From the NCBI GenBank assembly GCA_037178855.1, contig JASJZC010000006.1:7006001-7070000 (forward strand): a stretch of 64,000 bases of DNA, read 5' to 3'. Below, in pieces: positions 23,295 through 35,700 of the stretch. How positions within the stretch are numbered: position 1 is the first letter of the stretch; each line of letters opens with the position of its first letter. Below the pieces are notes generated by a model. It saw only the letters and a program-made list of their open reading frames with translations. It was not told where the DNA came from and did not search any database. The DNA comes from Oscheius sp. JU75 (lineage: Eukaryota; Nematoda; Chromadorea; Rhabditida; Rhabditidae). The position numbers and the translations under genes were made by a program.

Positions 23295-24430
23295 GAGAGA
23301 GACGGCACGTGCTTTGGAGGGGAGGGGTTATCAAAGGCAGCCACTATTTTCGGTAAAGAGGATGGAAAAAGGGTGGATAAGAGGAGACAAAGGACTGTAC
23401 TGTCTGACCACTAATCACTTTTTACTCGATTACTCTTTCTCACAAACTAATTGCTTATCCTACCAAGTAATGGCTAAGCTATACCAGAAGTCGACAGATT
23501 TTAGCAACTACCAATCTGACATACAGTGACAGAAACGATCCATTTATTTTGCTCCAAAGATCCCCTATGATTCGTCCTTTACATCGAAGAGAGGCTTCAG
23601 AGACGGTTCTTGATTTTCGACGAGGGACACCAGATCCTCGTCACTTCTCTGCCAACTGGTATAGTTGCCGTGGATTCCCTTCAACTGTTGAACCACTTTG
23701 TCTGGCTGGGATGGAGACTTTTATAGGCTTGACGCTGTTTCAGTGGCCAGTCGAATCCAATTGGATTGTAAGAAAGCGGGGAGGGAAGATGGAAAGATCG
23801 TTGGTCAGTTGGCAAAGGCATCTTACTTCATTCAAAAAAGGAACCAAGTAGATCGAACCATGACTTTTCTCATCAGATACGGCTCTGAACTTTGAAGGTT
23901 TCTATTCTAGTCGCAACCAAGGCACCGCAGTTTAAGCCGATGTTCAGTATTATAAACTTGTTATCTGTTCCTGACACAAAATGAGATGTCTTGCTACAGA
24001 TAGAATGTCTGGATATTGCCGTGCAAGGAAAAGATATAGGATGGTTACATCCGGAAACTGACGTAGACAGCTGTACTCTCGGATTAGTTCAAAAGATGTA
24101 CCCTCGTTCTCTTCCTCCGAGGATGGATCCTTGACTCACCGTACATGTTGATCCCTTCGAATACAGTACACAACTTCTTCCATGTTTTGGCTAACTGGCA
24201 GCGGAAATGGACTCTGAGCTCAGACAGTGATCTCAACAATTAGAACTTGCGCGTTTTTTTTACCAACATTGAACAAACCCACTTTATCCGCCATGATTAC
24301 ATAGGTCCGAAACGTTCTTTACTATTCTCATGATTCGAAACAATAGATGAGCTGTATCGTTTCTCCGGATGTCAAAAAGTCCGAAAGGACAACTTATAAA
24401 GAGTTCGATCTTCGCTCATCTCCGTGTTTT
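23295..24430. other. intergenic, nothing firm
   Basis: Contains the end of a plus-strand frame (23110-23529) and another at 23549-23851, neither with family features or convincing splice sites. Confidence 0.35.
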
Positions 24431-24748
24431 TGTCGTTTTTGCTCATCTCTCTTGTCATTAAAAGCTCATTCAGAAGACTTCACAAACTCTGTGAGGTAGG
24501 TCCGAACTTTTGAACAGAAGCCTTTGCGTATTCATTCCTTTGCAGCTGTTTGCTATCAATGTTGTGATTGCCCTTTCATCCCGTTCGAAATCTAGCGTAT
24601 TATATTTCTGTCAACTTGTCTTATTCAATAGGTAAACTTGTTCAACTTGATAACTGTCCCTGTCATATTCGTATCATCCGCTCAAAACTACTATGTTCTG
24701 AAACCTGACATGTTATGTCAAGGTGATCCGTCATACAGATTCAACAAG
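24431..24748 (+). other. possible transmembrane-coding exons upstream of the chemoreceptor
   Basis: Three segments with good splice sites read in phase: SLISVFLSFLLISLVIKSSF ending at GTAGGT; after TTTGCAG, LFAINVVIALSSRSKSS; and, after AATAG, VNLFNLITVPVIFVSSAQNY ending PSYRFNK at a GT donor. The next acceptor in phase is the one before the chemoreceptor Met at 24879. The downstream gene already has seven membrane helices, so these exons are either a 5' extension or the remnant of a second receptor. Confidence 0.35.
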
Positions 24749-24878
24749 GTAGTAACGAAAGCACTGACATCATAAACTAAACTAGCATAGCCAAGTTCAG
24801 TGCTATCTAGCACCTTGTCTCTCAGTCTCTCTTTTTGTCGTCACATGCAGTTCCTGCTTATTTCTGTTCATTTGCAGA

Positions 24879-26121
24879 TGATGTACGCTCTCGAGTTCTC
24901 TCTGTGGGCACAGGGAATTCTCTGCTCCATGGCTCTTCTTCTCAACTTTCTTCTGGCTTTGGTTGTTGTAAAAGTGAACAAACAAGAAGTCGGCTTCTAC
25001 AAGTGGCTTCTACTTGCATATTGTATCTTTGAAATGGTCTACGCTGCCGCTGTTCTCCAGGCAATGCCTGTCAGTTTCAGTATTTTTTTGTCAGGAGAGG
25101 GAACTGTTTAGATCCACGTCGTCTTCGATCACACTTGGATTTTCTTCAGCTTTCATGGTCCTTTGATCGGAACCCCGATTGCTTTTCTATCCAGTAGTCT
25201 CTACTGCTTCTTTTATGAAATATGGATGCTACTCGTGGTCGTGAACTTTCTCTATCGATATGTCTGTGTCTGCAGGTTAGTCTCTCTTTCTAGACACACA
25301 ACTCTTGTTAGACACGACTGGTCAGTCTACATCCAATCCAGCAAGCCTGTTCGAATATTCCTTGTCATTCTCTTCGTCTCCGTTCTGCTCGTCTGCACCG
25401 TTTGTACCATCGATCTTTGTGCTGTGAACAAGATGTCTCTGGCTATGGAGAAGAAGATCAAGGAAGACTTTGGAATCGGGCATTTGAGGGACATTGGTTA
25501 CACACTTCTTCGGCTGGTGGTCAGTTTTTAAAACAAAACCTTGAAAATATTTGGCTCTCCAAGGCTTGGCTGCTTTCAGGACCTGGAAGGAAATCTTTCC
25601 CTGGCCGGCATATCCGCAACAGCCATTCACGGCCTCATCGTTGGACTTTCTGCAATCATAATTACTTTTTGCAGTCTGAAGATCTGGATGAAAATTAAGG
25701 AAATGCATAAGATGCAAGAAAAAGCCAACGTCGTCTTGGAAAAACAGCTCTTTCGTACCTTGCTCATTCAGGTAACTATTCTGAATGTTTTTAACGGTTT
25801 TTGTTCAGATAATCGTCCCAGTACTTCTTTGCCACCTCCCCTCGGTGGCGCATCTCACATTCGCCTTCTGGGAGAACTTTCCTCTCGACGGATTCACTCC
25901 ATTCTTTTCCGTTTTCACAACAATCCCGAAAGCACTGGATCCTATCATTGCTTTTGTCTGCATAAGCGAGTATCGGAACGGTCTTCGCAACTTGATTGGT
26001 AGAAAAAGTTCTGAAAAACAAATAAAATAAATATTGTTTAGGTTGTCGTGAAAATGAGCCCTATCTCGTCAGCCATGTCAGTCCAGGGGAGACTGCACAT
26101 CGAGATCTTTCCATGGTATAA
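24879..26121 (+). CDS. seven-transmembrane chemoreceptor, Str superfamily
   Basis: Nematode chemosensory GPCR. Helices in order: SLWAQGILCSMALLLNFLLA, FYKWLLLAYCIFEMVYAAAV, then FFYEIWMLLVVVNFLYRYV with the aromatic/YR end of TM3, VRIFLVILFVSVLLVCTV, ISATAIHGLIVGLSAIII, LIQIIVPVLLCHLPSVAHL, and FFSVFTTIPKALDPIIAFV with the DP.I pattern of TM7, followed by YRNGLRNLIG. Six short introns; the last exon gives CRENEPYLVSHVSPG and ends DLSMV. Start MMYALEF lies directly after TTTGCAG; an in-frame ATG also exists at 24845, and possible coding exons lie further upstream. AATAAA follows the stop. These receptors normally sit in cilia of sensory neurons; the ligand is unknown. Confidence 0.85.
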
Positions 26122-26410
26122 ACTAATAAAACTTTGTGGTATCTGTCTGTGATTGTGTTATCAAAACTGTCATGTTCACAGTTGCTCAGTGCCAAACAGT
26201 GGTAGGACAATTTCAGAGTGCAAGTCATCGCAAAAACAGTTGTAATTAATTCAAAGAAACACGTTGACAGCTAACCAGGGACCGAATTAAAGAAAGACAG
26301 ACAGGGGCAGATTCACTTGACAAGGACATATAGAACGTTACCAGATCACAGAGTTTGAGGGACATGTTGACCGGGCTGACATGATGCAGTAGGGATAGAA
26401 AAATGCTGTT

Positions 26411-26898
26411 TTATCCAATAAAGGGACAGACAGTATTATAACTGGGAGACGAGTAGAGAGTATTATCACAAAAGCCACAAGTTTTCCGACACGTTCGGAA
26501 GGCTATAATGCTCTGGGAACAGGCTGTCGGTCCAGTACAGAGTGCTCTGTCGAAACACTGATCACTCTCGGTGCCGTTGATAAAGATTCGCTGACCGAAT
26601 TCCTGAAGACATGATTCCTAGTCGGAAAGAAACTGTGCTCACCGAAACGTTGGTCTTGCAACTGTGACAACACTGGAGAATTGCAAAGTCTGCCTCGTTT
26701 GTGCACCTAGAATTGTTCGAAATTCTGTCTGAAAACCCATACCTGGCTTCGAACCTGATCGGATTCCAGTGTTTCAACTTGTTGCAAGCTTTTACTCCCA
26801 AGCTCTCCAGACAACATGGGGTCTTCGGAATGTACTCGAGTGGTTCTAACCAAGTCTTTGCTTCAAAAACTAAAAGTACCTGGCTGGAAAGCAGCAAT
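26411..26898 (-). CDS. secreted Cys-rich protein with a ShK-type domain
   Basis: Exons on the minus strand: KTPCCLESLGVKACNKLKHW, then CTNEADFAILQCCHSCKTNV (an alternating CC..C pattern common in nematode secreted proteins), then GTESDQCFDRALCTGPTAC and FRTCRKTCGFCDNT, a ShK-type six-cysteine module (C....C......C....C..TCGFC), ending NTVCPFIG. Donors and acceptors between these are in phase. The first part (LLLSSQVLLVF) may belong to a signal peptide, but the start exon was not found. In nematodes ShK modules occur mainly in secreted proteins of gut, skin or glands; nothing here tells the target. Confidence 0.62.
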
Positions 26899-27607
26899 TA
26901 TGCCAAAGTCAACCAGAATAGGAAAAAGGAGCATTTGCCGACGGAGCTTGGAGCCGAAAATGGAAGGAAGTCTGTGACATTGGGTAAACAGGGCGAGGTG
27001 GCCAAACCGGGCTCTTGGACGGAACGAGACCGAGATATTGAGGTGGATAACTAATCACCGGATTATACCAGTAGCCAATTACTGCAAGCTGCGATAAGTA
27101 GTCAGTTGTTGACACCCGTGGCCGCGGTAGTCTTCTTCTACCGTGTCCTACTTTTTTCGTAGCTCGACTAGAAGTCGTAGTGGCCGTTGCCTTGGGGAAC
27201 GGAGTCTTTCTGCCTTCTCTCGCTCTCGACCGAAGCTACAAGGCCGACCAGATTCTTACCACTACAACGAGCTTTTTATTGATACAAGATTCAAGATTGA
27301 AGCGTAGGTTTCATTCTGATGGGAGGAGGTAAACAGGAGATGTCGCCAGATCTAAGGAATCAAACAGGGGAAAGGTATAAAGAATAACTAGAAGCGTTCT
27401 TTTGTTTCAAATAGTACTGTCAACATCTCTTGTTTTACCAATCAGTACCTGTCATCTTATTCCCTAGTAAAAGAATTTATTCGGAAGTACGTGTACCACC
27501 TTTTGCAAAGTGACCCGACCAGACTTCTGGTTCGGTCACTTTGAAAAAGTTCAAATGCTTTGAATTGTACGATAACTTTATTTTTTCAGTATCTTCTTTA
27601 CGAAAAT
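26899..27607. other. intergenic, between divergent genes
   Basis: Upstream of both the ShK-type gene (minus) and the nuclear receptor (plus). No family-bearing frame. Holds a 17-bp word, GTAGCTCGACTAGAAGT, at 27159-27175 that recurs at 34552-34568. Confidence 0.4.
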
Positions 27608-29463
27608 ATGGAACATTCTGAGCCGTGGCTCCCTCAATACGCTCAGCAGATGCAGCTTCGTCCTTCTGTCGTCCATCCGACACCGGACTATCTCCATCAG
27701 CATCTACTTCCAGCAGCGACGACTACAGAAGTTTCGCAGACTGCCGCACAACATCCGGAGCTGGTTGCTCAGTTGAACAGTGGGATCCAGGCCTCCCAGC
27801 AACAGAACACTGACTTCAATAGTCATTTTGGCTTCCACAACTCGTTTTACTTCAATCAGGCCAGGCCTTCTGTACTGCAACATGGGGTTCATGAAGTTGC
27901 GAGTCAGTTCGGGGCTTTTGGCAACCCGTTGTTCCACTTTCCCAACTGTTTGTATTCTGATTTGACAATCCAGTTACAGTTTTTAGATTTGGGATTTCCG
28001 TGCCCGGAACCTGAGAACACTTTTCATCCACCAGAGGAAGACACAACTCCACGGACAGAACCAGAAGCTCCTCCATTTAGGTTCTTATTCGAGTCTCACA
28101 AACACATAACTTGTAGCCAGGAAGAACTTTTTACCAGCTTCACAACTCCTGTTCTGACCTACAATCCGCATTCTCTGGAAGCGAAGCTCAAAGAGAACAA
28201 GTTGGCCGAGGCTACAGAGACGGATGAGAAGCCTCATAACGAAACGACGGTTCCCAAACTCGTTCACGAGTGTCAGGTAAGTAGAAAAACTGTGGTTTGT
28301 TTACTGTTAGTCAGTAAGCGAAACTTATTAAACCTCATAGCGTTGTTGCTCATCAAATTTCATATAATGTACAGCAGCCATCTGCCCCTTTTCACTATAG
28401 CGCAGTCAGCTAGAGTTCTAATTGCAAAGCAACGAGGCAGACGTTCAGCCCCTGATGTAACAGTCTTGTTGCTTTTCAGTTTGGAAAGTTCAGGTGTGTC
28501 AAACAACCCAAGCCAATGGACTCCACTTCGGTGCCAGAACTTGTGCTGCTTGTGCGGCATTCTTCCGGAGAACTATCAGTGATAGCAAGAAGTATGTCTG
28601 TAAACGAAGTCAGCGGTGCAACAACACTCAGAAGGACGGTTTGTCTCGAGATCTTTATTTAGAATTAAGCTTTTTCAGCAACTGGATACCGAAAACTGTG
28701 CAGAGCTTGTCGTCTGAAAAGATGCATGGATATTGGAATGCTGCCTGAAAGTGGGTTTCATTACAGTATCCTGAACTGTGTTGTCCGGGACCTACCATGT
28801 CTTGGCAAGAAGTTAATTGCTTTCTTAATTGTCATGGCAACAGACTGGGCGAGAGACTCACGGAATGGATACAATTAGGTAAAGGGCATCAGGGAATTTT
28901 CTTTGTAGAGGGCAGAACCAGTTCTAGGAATTTAGAACAAAGTACAGGCATAGACTTCCAAACGAGATATATGGCAAAGCGATAGGTAAGAGGGAGACTT
29001 AGTAAGCAGTTCAAGGTGGTCGATGGGTCTGGTTGAGTTCAGAGTGGTCGGCAGGATTGACTGGGAGCAGTACAGATAAAGCATTTGTAGACACAAGCTC
29101 AGGTTAATGGCATTAGGTCGTACAGTAATAGTTTAAGAGTTGAATCGGTTAGATAATTGTAAAAGATACAGATACATAGGCAAAGTTGAAGACAGTTTCC
29201 AACATACGTGAATTCCAGACGTTCAACATAAGAGATCTCGGATCGACTCACCTTCCAGATACGACCCTTTGCGAACCATTGACACCCATGCTTCCACATC
29301 CCGGATCCAGAACAGCAGCCAAGACATTCCACCCGTACTGAACCGTTTCGACCACATCCCTCTGACAGTAGATCGTCCCACTCTTGAGAACATTTTTCCG
29401 TTTTACAGTCGTCTGAATTCACCCCTCCCCGAAGACGATGACATTATCGACCCCGCCTTCTAG
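27608..29463 (+). CDS. nuclear hormone receptor with a C-terminal DNA-binding domain (ODR-7-like layout)
   Basis: Start MEHSEPWLPQYAQQ follows a TTTTTCAG acceptor. About 220 residues rich in Gln, Pro, Asn and Glu come first, then two C4 zinc fingers: HECQVCQTTQANGLHFGART, P-box CAACAAFFRRTIS, KKYVCKRSQRCNN, and, after a short intron, TGYRKLCRACRLKRCMDIGM. The last recognised exon (about 29249-29463) is short, ends PEDDDIIDPAF, and carries no ligand-binding fold. A long N-terminus and a DNA-binding domain near the C-terminus match the architecture I remember for C. elegans ODR-7, which sets AWA olfactory neuron identity. The join between the second finger and the last exon (28755-29248) is not resolved; an exon may be hidden there. 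Confidence 0.82.
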
Positions 29464-29496
29464 AAAAAGATCTGTGCCAAGTAAAGCGATCTCTTC

Positions 29497-30070
29497 TTAT
29501 TCACACAAGGCACGAGTATCATGACGGAAGGGCAAATAGTGTCCGGGGCGAGTATCCGACGGGTCAGTAAAAGCGGCACCTTTAATGGGGGCGAGAAGAG
29601 CCATACCGTAATCTGGAGAGGTGGGAGATGGCATGCCGAAAGGGGGCACAAATACTGCAATAGGATTAGTGCCTACAAGTGCTTCTAGCTCATAAGGAGA
29701 CACCTTGTGTTTGAGTACAGGTGGTTTGAATTTAGGTGGCTCGTGATTCTTACCAGAAGCTCTTGAATTCTCAGTCACCAATCTACACAACTTTGACACT
29801 GCTACACTTTTCAATAGCTCATTTAGCAGCCTATTCGAGGATAGAACTTTACCGACACACGAAGCGACTCTCGGACTGAAGCCCTTCACTATCGGATATC
29901 TCCGGGCCAGTGCTGAAGATTGTCTTGGAGAGTATAGAAGGTTAACAGATCGCGTTTGGTCTGTGACAGTGTGAGAGTTCGAGTATGACTTGGAACAGTC
30001 GTGAGGAGAAAATAGAGATAACCAACAAGTGGAAGACGACAGTCAGCTGCAAGCGAGCAAATGAGTCCAT
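29497..30070 (-). CDS. hypothetical small secreted protein
   Basis: Start codon 2 nt after CTTACAG (spliced-leader type). The N-terminus MDSFARLQLTVVFHLLVISI is a good signal peptide. The last exon, after CTATTGCAG, reads FVPPFGMPSPTSPDYGMALL, then GAAFTDPSDTRPGHYLPFRH and ends RALCE. Middle exons (around SDSEGLQSESRF and KNHEPPKFKPPV) have fitting donors and acceptors, but the joins are not certain. No Cys framework or known domain; Pro-rich. The stop codon lies 33 bp from the stop of the convergent nuclear receptor gene, so the 3' UTRs should overlap or nearly so. Confidence 0.42.
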
Positions 30071-30586
30071 CGCTGTAAGTCTCGACTTGCTGACAAATTG
30101 TATATCCTACCAAAACATGTCAAGTCTAAGAAGCTAAATCGAATGCTGTGGAACCATTTGCTCGCCTGTCCTCCTCCGCTGCTGCTGTGTCATTGACTAT
30201 ATGTCAGGCAATGCTATTCTTTTCTAAGCATTCTCTTCACTACAGTTTTTATAATCACAGACTACTGTCAGTGAAGTGTTTTACAATTCCCAAATAATCC
30301 TGATACGAGAGGATAACACTAACTGACCTATAACTTTCGCGCTGTTACAGAAGGTTGACACTCACAAAAGCCTGTCTCCCACAAAAGTCCCCTATCCTTG
30401 TAGGTGTTCTCTTTCACACGTTCTTCCTAATCGAGTGTTTGCTTCCCGCCTTTTTCGACACGCCGCCCGCCCTTACGCAATCCACAGGTGACAAGTACGC
30501 GCGCATACATTCTGGTCGCCTTTTTGACTTTATTTCATACTTGTTTATGTACACAATTAGAGATCAGAGAGGTTCAAATAGGGAGT

Positions 30587-32787
30587 TCAAAGGGCGCCGG
30601 TAAAGTTCGGGTTGTTGGGCGAGTAGGAGTCAGAATAACTTCCGTAAGCAGCAGTCGGATAGTAGCTCTGGCCTGTCGCAAAATATGTGTTGTAGATGTT
30701 GTAGTTTGTGGTTGCCGAGAACGGATGGTAGTTAGCCCAAGCTGCAAAATCTGTTTTTCTACTCGAAAAATTCGTGTTTTCAAAGATGAGGCCAAAACAT
30801 GTGTTGTCACTCCCCGTCAAGATTCAAAAACCAACCCGAATTGTCGTATTTGATGTCTGTCGCGTAATCGGGCTCTTTCTTCACCGATAGCTGACTGCTC
30901 ATGTAGTGTTTGGCTTCGGAGAGTGCATTGAACTGATCAGTTCCGGGCAGAGGGATTGGCGGCATCGGGATCGGCTTCATCTCGACTTTGGGCTCGGGTG
31001 GAGGAGACTCAGAACTGTTACTGCCAGTCTCACCCGTATGCTTCCCGATTTTGGCCTGTTGCCGCTGCTTGGCACGACGGTTCTTGAACCAGACCTGAAA
31101 ATTGACATAAATAACTTGACAAAGCGAAGTCTAGACATTCTTCTCTTCAAGTCAGATAGGAAGTTCGGTACAGACTGTAAGACAAGTACGATAGAATTTC
31201 AACAGAAACTGACAAAAGTCTGCCAGTTGAGAGGTAGCATGAACTTTGACAGAAGGGACGGAAACTGGACGAACCCCTTCAGAACATTCACCGAGACTTG
31301 GCAGCAGAAGATATTTTGGAGAGACAGTTGAAGGATCTCTAGTTATCCAATAGTAAGGCATACACCCTTTTGAGGGAAGGAACATGGGAGTAACAAATTG
31401 GAATTCTGAGAAAGACAATTGCTACTAATGGGAGCGGAAGAAACTAGAATTCTAGACTGGATTCACCTGAATTACCTGTACTCTGGTCTCCTGGAGTCCA
31501 ATCGTTTTAGCGAGCATCTCTCTCGTATTCAGGTCCGGATATTGGCTCTGCTTGGTGAAGTGCTTCTCCAAGATGTCGAGCTGCATACGATTGAAGCTGG
31601 TCCTCTCACGACGACCATTTCGCCGATTCACGTCGCTGAAAACGTCCATTGATACTGATAAGGAGAAAGGAGGCGGCAACGGTGGGCGGCCTAATGGATT
31701 ATGGTGGATTGATCCGCCATCTTCAGAAATGAAAGTAAGAGCTTTTTGTCGAAATCTCTCCCCACCTTCGTATGTCTAAAACCGAAGGAAATGTTTGTCA
31801 CCGTGAGAGTAAGGGATCATCCTCTGTCGAAAGAGTACTCTCATTTCTCTAATGGATCCGCTCCGACCATCTGTCCTCGTGATATCATATCACCTATTTC
31901 AGGTAAGTGACTATCTCTTTGAACGTAGTTAGCTGACGTGACTACGACGACCAATATCAACATAATCTGAAGCCATTCGGTGATCGAGTCTTACTGAAAA
32001 CATAATAGAATAAACTAGTGACAGATGTCTTTCGTAACACTGCTGGTTTCCTGACTCTATTGAGGGGACTCTTCTACAATAACCTAAAGTATGAAAAGAA
32101 TTAATGATCTCTTCTCCTTCGCTACAGTTGACTACCGTAGTCCATGAGCAAGCACAAAAGCTACTGAGCAAGGGACTTAAGTTTTTGTTGAAAGAGACAG
32201 TCTCCTCCAAATCTGTAAGGAGAAACAGGCAATTGGTACTGTTAAAACAGATCCAGGCCTTTCGTTATCCCTTTCCTAGTTTTGATTGAATTACCAGAAG
32301 CATTCATATTTCTAGAAATAGACAACAACCAAGGCCACCCTTTAGAATCTTTTCTATGTCTAAAGAGTGGCTCAGGAAGAAGAGGATTCATTAAAATGTT
32401 GCTTGCTACTGGACCCACTGAATTGAGTTCAATGGAGACACGCTAACCTTGTGTCAATGAGTCCCGGAACGATCGAATTCAAAGAACTGATCCTGGGAAC
32501 AACGACCTTCCTGCTATTTGTAATATATTCATGCTCTGTGTACATGTTATTCTTCCTAATCGTTATCCCTTTCAGTTGAAAACGACCGGATTGCTCTGAT
32601 CCGCATAATCTGGGGAAATCATGACACAGGCCCAGTCTCCCTCTCAACCACGAAGAGGAACCTACCCATGGGCGACGCCGCCGTGAAGACTGTTAGACGA
32701 CGTGGTTGGGACGCTGGTGGCTGCCAGAGGCAGGAAGGGGTACTGGAAGGCAGGGAAGCCGTATCCGCCGAAAGGAGGAGGCCCCAT
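30587..32787 (-). CDS. Otx-class (K50) homeobox transcription factor, copy 1
   Basis: Exon 1 gives MGPPPFGGYGFPAFQYPFLP and splices (GCCCATGG^GTAGG to TTTTCAG^C) to the homeodomain: RRNGRRERTSFNRMQLDILE, QYPDLNTREMLAKTIGLQET, then [15 protein letters not shown]. Lys at position 50 of the homeodomain (WFKNRR) gives TAATCC specificity, as in Otx, Gsc and Pitx. The C-terminal part is Ser/Pro-rich, then Tyr/Asn-rich (NYHPFSATTNYNIYNTYF, ending NPNFTGAL), a composition seen in nematode Otx proteins. The first intron is about 1 kb. With the second gene at 38034 it forms a tandem Otx pair, as ceh-36 and ceh-37 do in C. elegans, where they specify olfactory (AWC/ASE and AWB) neurons. Which copy corresponds to which is not assigned. 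Confidence 0.9.
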
Positions 32788-35700
32788 GGACGAGAGAGAA
32801 CGTGTTGGGAAGAGTCGACAGTGATAGAGGATAAGGTTAATCCTCGGGCTGATATGAGAACCAGCCGATTACCGTAAACCCGGCGGGAGTGGGGACCTGC
32901 AATAAAGATGTGTTAATTAAATTTTGGTGGCAGGATTAGGTGGAGCAGATGGGTGAGAAAGAGAACTGTTTTGCAGACAGAACAAGACAGCAGGATTATA
33001 AAATAAAACAGATTTTGTGGAGCAAGAGAGAGCGGATTTCACTGGGTGGTAGGACAGGGATTTGACGGATTGAGCACAGTTCAGGATCAGGAAGTGGAAG
33101 GACGAACGTAAATGAAGAAGCCGAATTTAAGGAGGACTTGAGAGTTCAGGATGAACAAAATAGTTTCGTTATCGAGGAAAAGTGGTCGTAAACTAAGTTA
33201 TTAGTTAAAAAAACCAATCGAATTGAAAAATTGGAAGTTCCTATTCGAAGTCCCCAAGAGAGAAAAACGTGGCATGTCATCCTTTCGCGTTTACAAGTTT
33301 TTATAGAGAAAATCCAAGCAAAATACGAATGCAATATTCACAGTCAGTTACTCAAAGGCTTCGCGGCTCGAAGACTAGATGAGAAGGAAAGAAATGTGTT
33401 AATTTTCACGCTCATTGCTTCTGAAAGGTGGTAGCAGACACAAATGGAGCTTGTCGATTAGCTCAAGAGATTCTGGGAACGGTGTAAAAAAAAGTAGAAG
33501 AGGCTTAGAGACCCAAAACATTGGATTAAAATTAAGAGACGAAGTTCTAATCCGGATCATCTGGGCCCAGAACAGACAGTCGAAGATACAGTGTGTGGAC
33601 AGAACACAGGCTCTCCGCCCACGCGATGCTCTTGGTGAGGGGGCGGGACAGAGAGAGACAGCTCTCGCTTTTGGGTCTTTTTCCCTCGGACTACAGTAAT
33701 ATCCCAACGGTTTTCCGCAATGTTTCAAAACCAGTCTCCGACGTCCAAAACCGAGCAGAAACAATAACTTTCACGAAGAAAATTCCGATTACGAAACCGG
33801 CATAATACCCCGTTCCCGAAAATATGCTAAGGCTTAGCCGACGACGAGGGTCAATCCCCTTGGATCTCCATAAAAAGAAGATTTAGAGGATTTCGAAGTT
33901 TTCTTCTCTCTAGAGCGTCTCTCTCCCGGAGGTGACCGCCACTGACATCCAGTCGACAGTACCCGCGGGTTAAGCGGCTCCTCTTTTGCCTTTGTTAGCT
34001 CACTTGTACCCCTTGGAAATGTTCTTTTGGAGAGAATGGGGGAATGTTTGTAAACATTAATTGGGATTAGGGATCCAGAAGTTTTGGCACTGTTATAGTC
34101 TCTTATAGTTAGAGTTAAAACAACAGACAATCTTTCCAGACTCAAAGTTTTTTTTTTCAAGCTCTCTTGCGACGCAGCAAGAGAATGAAATAGGTTCAGT
34201 GATTGCCATGAAACCGTGGACAATACTGTAAGTCAGTTTAAGTCCTTCAATTGTACCGTAATACTGGTTTTGATACATGCTTAAAAACATTTAGGTGAGC
34301 TCATAAAAAGTTGTGTCTTTGAAAAGAAAGGTTTTTCAACCAGCCGGCTATGACTCGTCCAACTAAAAGAGGTCACTACTAAAACATAGATTCTAAACTA
34401 TGAAAGCGCGATGGTGTCTGAGGTTGACTTTGTGTGTTTGTTTGTCTGTTTGTTTGTCCGAGGCCACGAAGCAATGATGGCAAGTCTAGAACTATTGGCA
34501 ATTAGGTGGCAAGTCAGTTGTGTGCTGTAGAGGAATCTCGCCCAATTTTTGGTAGCTCGACTAGAAGTTGAGTACTCAATTTTTTTCTGTTAATAGAATG
34601 AGTGTCCTCCCAAAAGGGAATGAGTTACCGTAATAAACTTTGAAATATCCATGACTTGTCTTTATCACTTCCAACTTGTTGGTTACTCATACCCTCATCC
34701 TCTCCCACAGTATTTTTCCTTACTCATTCACAACGTCTAGCCTTCACAGCTACCGTAGTCGTCGATCATGTGGGCGTCTCGAGCGCCCGCTCTTTGCCGG
34801 CGGCATTCCTCGCGATGAGCCCACAATACGGACTATTCATTAAAATGACATCTTTACAAAGAGAACTAATCCGTTGGGGAATCCAGAATCAACTGACACG
34901 GATTAGCGACTCTGTCAGGGGGCTTCTCTTCTCCCACACACACAAGAATCTAGGCTTCGTGTATCGGATTGGCGCTAGTTGACCTGACCGGGATCGGTTA
35001 CGCAAGTGGCGAGGAAACACCGGAATTAGTTGCTCAACTAGGTCTGTTTGTCCTGTCAACTTCGTCTCCGTAATTGGGGAGAAGGTGAGAGCCATCTGTT
35101 GCCTAATCCCAAAACTGTAGGTCTTGAGCAGCTGGCCCTAAAGAGAGTCCTTTCTTTTGAAATTAGGCGAACCACAGAGTTAACATCTTCGATTCACAAC
35201 AACAGATTTGTTAGTGTTCAAGGACGAGTGCAACGTTAACGAGATTAGACGAGCCATTTTCTCATGGCAAATACTTTGAGCCAAAGTTTTGAGATTAATC
35301 GGAAGTTCAACCCATAAGAACAGTATTCTCAATACAGATTAGCTAGTTTAGGCAGTACCAGCCATACGTCTTTCAAGACTCACAAGAGCAACGGTATGTT
35401 GGTACTACGAGCCTTGACAAGTTAAATGTGAAGAGATCAGTTGACAAGTCCGACTTGAAGACCAAGCAATTCATACGGAGCAGTAAGTGACAGAGACTTA
35501 GAAAGTAAAGGAGTTCTACAAGAGACCAAGAACAGTGTGCCAGAAATTCATTGACACAGTGATAAAAGCTGAAGCAGCTGGACATCAAACGGTCAAATGA
35601 CCTCTATGGGAAGCCCTAACTTAGGCCTACTCCTCCTCTACTGCCTATTGCTATTCATAGTATCTCAAAGAAGTAAAATTCTTTGAAGATTGCTGTACGA

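Noticed and set aside
34433-34460. TTTG/TCTG short tandem repeat
   Set aside because: Simple microsatellite, no evidence of function.
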